Below, piece by piece: positions 62,440 to 64,000 of a DNA stretch of 64,000 nucleotides (the stretch's first letter is position 1; each line of letters begins with the position of its first letter). Below the pieces are notes generated by a model. That model ran no database searches and had not been told where the DNA came from. It worked only from the letters and a program-made list of their open reading frames with translations. The position numbers and the translations under genes are program-made. Source of the stretch: Udeniomyces pyricola (lineage: Eukaryota; Basidiomycota; Tremellomycetes; Cystofilobasidiales; Mrakiaceae); the NCBI GenBank assembly GCA_039545295.1, contig BCIK01000010.1:62001-126000 (forward strand). Direction: 5' to 3'.

Positions 62440-64000
62440 ATGTCGAACCTACCCCCTCCCCCCGGCCTCCCGCCACCATCAACTCTTCCCCCAGCCAGTG
62501 CTTCCCTCCCACCCATGCCCTTTGTCGACGCCAACGGGGCCGGCCCCAGCCTGAGCGAGCTCACCGACGATCAGATCGAGGCCAAAAAGAAGAAGTGGCT
62601 CCAAATGAACGGCAAGCGTTATGGAGAGAGCAGGAAACGCAAGGAGGGCGTTGAAGGTGGCAAGACTGTTAGTCCTTCCTTGCTTTCTTTCTTGATATCT
62701 ATCGTCCCCATCGTTCATCTCACTCGATCTACAGTCGAGAGAGATCCAGTGCGCGAGAGGGCGTCCGCATCCATTGAGCCAACACCTCTGGCGTGCGATG
62801 CCGTTTCGCGTCTCGATGGGATCGGGTGGCGAATCCCCCGCCAGCCAGCGTCCTCTTGGCCTTCCTCGCCTATCCATTCGCGTCCCAGATGGATGGGCCC
62901 TGTTGCTGTCAGGCTACTGCCTCATCATCATTAGCAGCCAAAACAGTACCATCCATCTTGTCTCTTGCATGCCCAAACCGTCTTCCACGCGCGAGCTATC
63001 GTGCCGCGGCGGACCCACTTGTCGTGTGCTTCTCTCAGGCGGACGTGGACTAATCTTCGCGTCTTGTTCTCCTCCCCCTTTCTCTCTTAACCCTCGTGTC
63101 CATGTGCGCCATCGCTTGCTCATCCAATCTAGGACCTTCCTCCCGAGCACATCCGAAAGATCATGAAAGACCACGGTGACATGTCCTCGCGCAAGTTCCG
63201 CAACGACAAGCGAGTCCACCTCGGAGCGCTCAAATACGTGCCCCATGCGGTCATGAAGTTGCTCGAGAACATTCCCAACCCGTGGGAGCAAGTCCGAGAG
63301 GTTCCCGTTCTCTACCACATCTCGGGAGCCATCACGTTTGTTAATGAGGTCCCAAGAGTCGCTGAGCCTATCGTGAGTTGGGGCGTTTTCATTTCTTTTG
63401 CTGGGCTTGATTGATGGCACGCGCGCGCGTCTTGATTCTAGATATGGGGTGGTGGGCTCGGTGTGGGCACTTCCCTCCTCTCCTTCATTTTGCTGACGAG
63501 GGGTCGTGTTTACTCCTCCTTTTCCCAGTACCACGCCCAATGGGCGACTATGTGGATTGCTATGCGTCGAGAAAAGAGAGATAGGCGTCACTTCAAGCGA
63601 CTTCGATTCCCTCCGTTTGACGATGAGGAGCCTCCTCTCGATTACGGTGACAACGTCCTCGATGTCGAGCCGCTCGAGGCGATTCAGCTTGAGCTTGACG
63701 ACGAGGAGGACGAGGCCGTTGCCGAGTGGCTCTATGACCCGAAACCCTTGCTCGATACGCCTCACATCAACGGACCGAGCTACAAATCATACTCTCTCAC
63801 GCTCCCCCAGACTGCCAACCTGTATCGACTCGGCCGGGTCTTGCTCTCCGACTTTGCCGACCAGAACGCGTTCTACCTGTTCGACCTCAAGAGTTTCTAC
63901 ACGGCCAAGGCGCTCAACATGGCGATCCCTGGTGGCCCCAAGTTTGAGCCTCTCTTCCGCGACATGGAGGCATTTGATGAGGACTGGAACGAGTTTAACG
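62440..64000 (+). CDS. PRP8: PRP8, core spliceosomal protein (N-terminal part; runs off window)
   Basis: Prp8 is the largest U5 snRNP protein and forms the cradle of the spliceosome's catalytic RNA. The first exons are 62440-62667 (proline-rich leader, [31 protein letters not shown]), 63133-63372 ([58 protein letters not shown]) and 63529 to the window end ([74 protein letters not shown]). Identity to other Prp8 proteins is very high throughout. The visible part covers only the first roughly 300 of about 2,300 residues expected. Intron 1 (465 nt) starts with GTTAGT at 62668. The 3' part lies outside the window. Confidence 0.97.

Overview
This window is nuclear DNA from a filamentous or yeast-like fungus, almost certainly a basidiomycete. 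Genes are packed closely on both strands. Nearly every gene is cut by many short GT-AG introns (mostly about 50-200 nt). The proteins are recognisable eukaryotic housekeeping factors plus fungal-specific families (LCL2, Bsd2, a bifunctional THI6-type thiamine enzyme, a Dal5-type permease, a Cpl1/PriA-type secreted protein). I cannot place it below phylum with confidence. Gene models were assembled by hand, joining exons by splice sites, reading frame and family conservation. Where I give exon lists, the spliced length is a multiple of three.

Layout. 1-2161 (+): 3' part of an unrecognised acidic/RGG protein. 3091-9021 (-): nucleoporin NUP160. 9544-12514 (+): DOM34/pelota. 13027-16420 (+): RVB2. 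17136-18042 (+): LCL2. 18167-21978 (-): MFS anion permease. 23240-27869 (-): kinesin-8. 28554-32818 (-): an ER-type HSP90 (GRP94) ending in HDEL. 33259-36440 (+): lariat debranching enzyme DBR1. 36815-38769 (-): SAF4/CCDC130-type splicing factor. 39073-44398 (+): YSH1/CPSF73. 45210-48553 (-): MAD1. 49222-51618 (+): BSD2/NDFIP-type adaptor. 52682-54209 (+): secreted four-repeat Cys-rich protein with a Cpl1-type C-terminus. 55230-58777 (+): THI6. 59899-61989 (-): multi-pass membrane protein of unknown function. 62440-end (+): N-terminal part of PRP8.

How the genes relate. There is no operon-like cluster, mobile element, CRISPR array or integrated virus. Themes recur: splicing and RNA processing (DBR1, SAF4, YSH1, PRP8), mitosis (kinesin-8, MAD1), ER quality control (GRP94, LCL2) and ribosome rescue (DOM34). 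SAF4 and YSH1 share a divergent promoter of about 300 bp.

The most notable observations are: a complete GRP94 in a fungus, a lineage generally described as lacking it, with ACGT-core sites resembling unfolded-protein-response elements upstream; two micro-exons (19 and 14 nt) in one transporter gene; first coding exons of 3 and 6 nt; and a recurrent unusual 5' splice site, GTTCGT, in at least eight introns. The assembly has small flaws: a 20-N gap inside a CT microsatellite in a DBR1 intron, single Ns at 38393, 58209 and 59811, and many long homopolymers.
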